Under the pieces are notes generated by a model. That model saw nothing but the letters and a program-made list of their open reading frames with translations, did not search any database and had not been told where the DNA came from. The position numbers and the translations under genes are program-made. A DNA stretch of 9,531 bases from Candidatus Poribacteria bacterium (lineage in GTDB: Bacteria > Poribacteria > DTPJ01), in NCBI GenBank assembly GCA_011334435.1, contig DTPJ01000392.1, positions 1-9,531 of the forward strand, in the 5' to 3' direction. Shown in pieces: positions 7,047-9,531 of this stretch. Within the stretch, counting starts at the first letter, position 1; each line of letters begins with the position of its first letter.

Positions 7047-9002
7047 CTCTACGATCTGATCTACTTCTGTGGAGATCAATTTGCTGGGGTCTTCATAAAT
7101 GACAGGTCTCATACGAAGTCCTGTTTGGATAGGCACTAATTCTAAATTTACAGGGATACTTATCATTATTTCTGTTCCTTCGCCTTCTTTGCTAAAAACG
7201 TTGATATTGCCTTTATGGTCTCTTATTATTCTATTGACTATACTTAAACCAAAACCGCTTCCTGATTGTTTTGTTGTGTAACCCGGTTTGAATATATTGT
7301 CAATATCTTTTGATGGGATACCACTTCCCGTATCACGAAATATTATCTCTATATTTGATGTAGCAGAAGAGTATCTGGTCGCGATATATAAAGAACCAAC
7401 GCCATCAGTCATAGCCTCTACTGCATTGATTATAATATTATTAAACACTTCCTTTAATTTTCTGGCATCACCTTTGACTTTTGGCAAATTATCAGCGATT
7501 TCTAACGAGCAGATGACATTTCCAAGACACATCTGACCATTATCACCACATTTAAATCCGATCTGAGAGATCACAGATTGCAAAATAGAACTGACGTCTA
7601 CCATATCTAAAACAAGGCTTTCATGCTTTAATGTTCCCAAAAGATCAACCATTTCATCATAACATTTTTCCTGATCTGTCAGAACTTCCATAATACTTTT
7701 GCTTGTTTCTGCATCAACTGTCCGTGCTATTCGTCTTAGTTTTGAACCTGCAACTCCGATAAGGTTTTTGATCCTATGTGCCTTTGAATAAACGCTTTCA
7801 CAAGCCTCAGCACGTCCAATGTCCATTAGTGCAAGGGAAATATTAAAAAATATCTTGGCAGAATTATCCGAAACCTCATCAATCCATAATTGAAAATCTT
7901 TGACAATTTCCTCGTTTCGTTGATAGAAATATAGTTTCGCAAGGTTATAATATGGACTTGCATAATCGGGGTCTAACTTTATCGCCTCTCTGAATTCATA
8001 CATCGCACTATCTATTAAACCTTTTTGTGAGTATAAAACTCCAAGGTTATTATGGGCTTCAGCAGACCAATCTGCTATCTCTAGACCTCTTTGATATGCT
8101 TCTATGGCAAGATCAATTTCTGATGGATTATCATCATAGAGACTTCCAAGCAAGAAATATACAGAATGTATATCCTCAAAATCGGGAAATTCTTCATAAG
8201 TCTTAATCAAAGTAATCAAATGATTGATCGCTTCTTCACGATAATTAGCCTCTTTATATCTATTGCGGGCATAGATCAATGCAAGGTGAAATCTCGCATT
8301 CAGATGATCGGGGTCTATGATTAGCAGTTTTTGTAATTTTTCTATTGCGTTTAGATATTGATTTCTGCCTTCTGCGTCTATTAAAGCTATGTAATATAAG
8401 GCATCGGTATCGTTTGGATTGATCTCTAATTGCTTTTGAAAAACGGACTGTGCATCGTCCCATCTTTTAAGCGAAATATATATAATTCCTAAATTATGCA
8501 AAGCATCTCTAAAAAGAGGGTCAATTTCAACAACTCGTTTATAGTCAAGGCTTGCTTTTTCAAGTTCGCCTATATAAAAATAAGCTAATCCGCGACGAGA
8601 GTAGGCTTCTACATAGTTTGGATCAATTTCAATAGCTTTACTGAAACTTTCTATGCACTCTGGCAGTTTTTTATCATCTTTTAATATTAATCCGAGTGTG
8701 TAATGGAATTTGGCAACTTCTGGACGGATGCGGATCGCAGTGTTGATCTCTTCTTGGGCTTCATCAAAAAGACCCATTTTATAATAAACAGCACCGAGAT
8801 TATGATGTGCAGTCGCATATTGAGGGTCAAGGCTAATAGCACGTTTATAAGCGTCAACTGCATACTCATAGACAGCGGATTCTGCATAAAGATTGCCAAG
8901 CCTACACTGATCCCTCGCAGATGGATTGCCTGCTTTGCCATCTTGGGCGTCTATTTCGCTGGTTTGCGATGGCACTGTATCTCTTATGTCCTGCTTACGC
9001 AT
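7041..9002 (-). CDS. Soluble TPR-repeat sensor histidine kinase
   Basis: A 653-residue protein with no signal peptide or membrane segment, so probably cytoplasmic. Residues ~30-365 hold about nine to ten tetratricopeptide repeats (for example LGxxYxxxGxxxxA...AIxxDP units near 64-97, 98-131, 132-165 and 315-348), a protein-binding superhelix that likely acts as the sensor. Residues ~400-470 form a DHp-like helical hairpin with the H-box H409-R-I-K-N413, the presumed phosphorylation site. Residues ~495-620 are a HATPase_c domain: N-box NNIIIN526AVEA, G1 D557-T-G-S-G, F-box IFKPGYTTK (571-578) and G2 G581-S-G-F-G-L, all apparently intact. Arg410 follows the histidine where Glu or Asp is usual. 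The last ~35 residues have no recognised domain, and no receiver domain is fused. The partner response regulator is not in the window; an NtrC-type partner is suggested only by the adjacent rpoN. The gene begins 4 bp after the rpoN stop, with AGGA 9 nt before the ATG inside the rpoN 3' end, which suggests translational coupling. Confidence 0.9.
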   Translation of the reverse strand: MRKQDIRDTVPSQTSEIDAQDGKAGNPSARDQCRLGNLYAESAVYEYAVDAYKRAISLDPQYATAHHNLGAVYYKMGLFDEAQEEINTAIRIRPEVAKFHYTLGLILKDDKKLPECIESFSKAIEIDPNYVEAYSRRGLAYFYIGELEKASLDYKRVVEIDPLFRDALHNLGIIYISLKRWDDAQSVFQKQLEINPNDTDALYYIALIDAEGRNQYLNAIEKLQKLLIIDPDHLNARFHLALIYARNRYKEANYREEAINHLITLIKTYEEFPDFEDIHSVYFLLGSLYDDNPSEIDLAIEAYQRGLEIADWSAEAHNNLGVLYSQKGLIDSAMYEFREAIKLDPDYASPYYNLAKLYFYQRNEEIVKDFQLWIDEVSDNSAKIFFNISLALMDIGRAEACESVYSKAHRIKNLIGVAGSKLRRIARTVDAETSKSIMEVLTDQEKCYDEMVDLLGTLKHESLVLDMVDVSSILQSVISQIGFKCGDNGQMCLGNVICSLEIADNLPKVKGDARKLKEVFNNIIINAVEAMTDGVGSLYIATRYSSATSNIEIIFRDTGSGIPSKDIDNIFKPGYTTKQSGSGFGLSIVNRIIRDHKGNINVFSKEGEGTEIMISIPVNLELVPIQTGLRMRPVIYEDPSKLISTEVDQIVEM

Positions 9003-9006
9003 ATAA

Positions 9007-9531
9007 TTAATTCCTGATTGATTTGTCTCGTTTATAAAACTTTGGAATTTCCTTCAATTTGTTTCTATAATATGTAACGGTTCTTCTACTGATTTTTATG
9101 CCATATTCGTTTTCTAATATCTTTGCGATCTCCGCGTCGCTAAACGGCTTTTTTCTGATACCAGATTTGATTTCATAAGGTTCTCGTTCTTGGATAATTC
9201 GTTGAATGATGTCTTCTTTACTTTGACAGAAAAATTTCAACGGTTTATTTCCGTCATCAGTTTCTATATATTTATTTCTCAATATCCTGCTGATCGTTGA
9301 TTCATGTTCGCCAACCTCTCTTGCAACTTCTGCTTGACTTAAAGGTCTCAAATGCAATGCGTTCATACTAACAAAGTATTGATATTGAAAACGGAATATA
9401 AACTGAATTACCCTAAAAGTGAGACTTCTTCTTTGGTTGATCATTCTCAACTTATCTATAAAAGCGGATTCTTCCTCTTTTAATTGATCATCATCTCCTT
9501 GAATGCTGTAACGATAGCTGTATTCCTCATC
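9007..9531 (-). CDS. rpoN: RNA polymerase sigma-54 factor, C-terminal part (5' end beyond window)
   Basis: The last 174 codons of a sigma-54 factor; the frame stays open to the right edge, so the start is outside the window. The TTG at 9450 is an internal Leu codon, because the family-typical sequence FIDKLRMINQRRSLT runs straight across it. The segment covers part of the core-binding and DNA-binding region. The helix-turn-helix (PLSQAEVAREVGEHESTISR) is followed by the conserved NKYIET and by PFSDAEIAKIL. The RpoN box, which contacts the -24 promoter element, is at 9090-9064 and reads SRRTVTYYR against the usual ARRTVAKYR, so Tyr replaces the normally conserved Lys. Sigma-54 directs RNA polymerase to -24/-12 promoters and needs an AAA+ activator. 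The TPR-kinase gene follows after 4 bp; the hpf/ptsN genes often found after rpoN are absent. Confidence 0.95.
   Translation of the reverse strand, partial: DEEYSYRYSIQGDDDQLKEEESAFIDKLRMINQRRSLTFRVIQFIFRFQYQYFVSMNALHLRPLSQAEVAREVGEHESTISRILRNKYIETDDGNKPLKFFCQSKEDIIQRIIQEREPYEIKSGIRKKPFSDAEIAKILENEYGIKISRRTVTYYRNKLKEIPKFYKRDKSIRN
9012..9015 (-). promoter_or_regulatory. Ribosome binding site of the TPR-kinase gene inside rpoN
   Basis: AGGA on the minus strand overlaps the penultimate codons of rpoN (ATC AGG AAT TAA), 9 nt before the ATG at 9002. It is a weak site, and its position at the end of the upstream gene fits translational coupling between rpoN and the kinase. Confidence 0.5.

Noticed and set aside
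579..9017. Short plus-strand reading frames of 60-104 codons (for example 579-764, 3375-3623, 5828-6106, 8703-9017)
   Set aside because: Each lies wholly or almost wholly antisense to a well-supported minus-strand gene, has no recognisable domain, and several overlap each other in different frames.
9007..9450. A complete 147-residue gene starting at TTG 9450
   Set aside because: The frame continues upstream with family-typical sigma-54 sequence to the window edge, so the TTG is an internal Leu codon of a partial rpoN.
1..9531. tRNA, rRNA, riboswitch, CRISPR array, insertion sequence or phage module
   Set aside because: Coding sequence fills nearly the whole window; no regularly spaced repeats, transposase motifs or structured RNA gene were seen in either strand by eye.

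Overview
The window is an AT-rich, gene-dense bacterial segment in which all five genes lie on the minus strand, so transcription runs from position 9531 towards position 1. Gaps between genes are 4, 27, 64 and 12 bp, which is an operon-like layout. Several things point to a diderm (Gram-negative-type) bacterium: a sigma-54 factor, a lipoprotein-type signal, a planctomycete-like two-domain esterase, and a secreted protease ending in a YPNP/FlgD-like C-terminal domain. I think of uncultured Poribacteria-, Planctomycetes- or FCB-like lineages, but the phylum cannot be fixed from this sequence alone.

In transcription order, the right end (9531-9007) holds the last 174 codons of rpoN, the sigma-54 factor, with its DNA-binding HTH and RpoN box. 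Four bases later comes a soluble regulator (9002-7041). It has about nine to ten TPR repeats fused to a complete histidine-kinase core (H-box, N, G1, F and G2 boxes) and no membrane segment. After a 27-bp spacer that contains a tandem duplication, three exported proteins follow. They are an M6 (immune inhibitor A-like) metalloprotease with PPC and FlgD/T9SS-like C-terminal domains (7013-5022), a probable lipoprotein esterase of the acetyl-xylan-esterase-like type (4957-3014), and a very large secreted multidomain Ig-like protein (3001-1) that runs off the left edge after 1000 codons.

The natural reading is a regulatory pair (sigma-54 plus TPR-kinase) upstream of an exported set (protease, carbohydrate-ester hydrolase, giant adhesin- or scaffold-like protein). 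The co-directional, tightly spaced layout suggests co-expression, although a plausible sigma-70-type promoter in the 64-bp gap (4992-5020) could let the esterase and Ig-like protein be expressed separately. No response regulator or sigma-54 activator (AAA+ enhancer-binding protein) is in the window, so the functional link between the regulatory and exported genes is inference.

I see no RNA gene, CRISPR array, insertion sequence, phage gene or plus-strand gene. The longest non-coding stretch is 64 bp.
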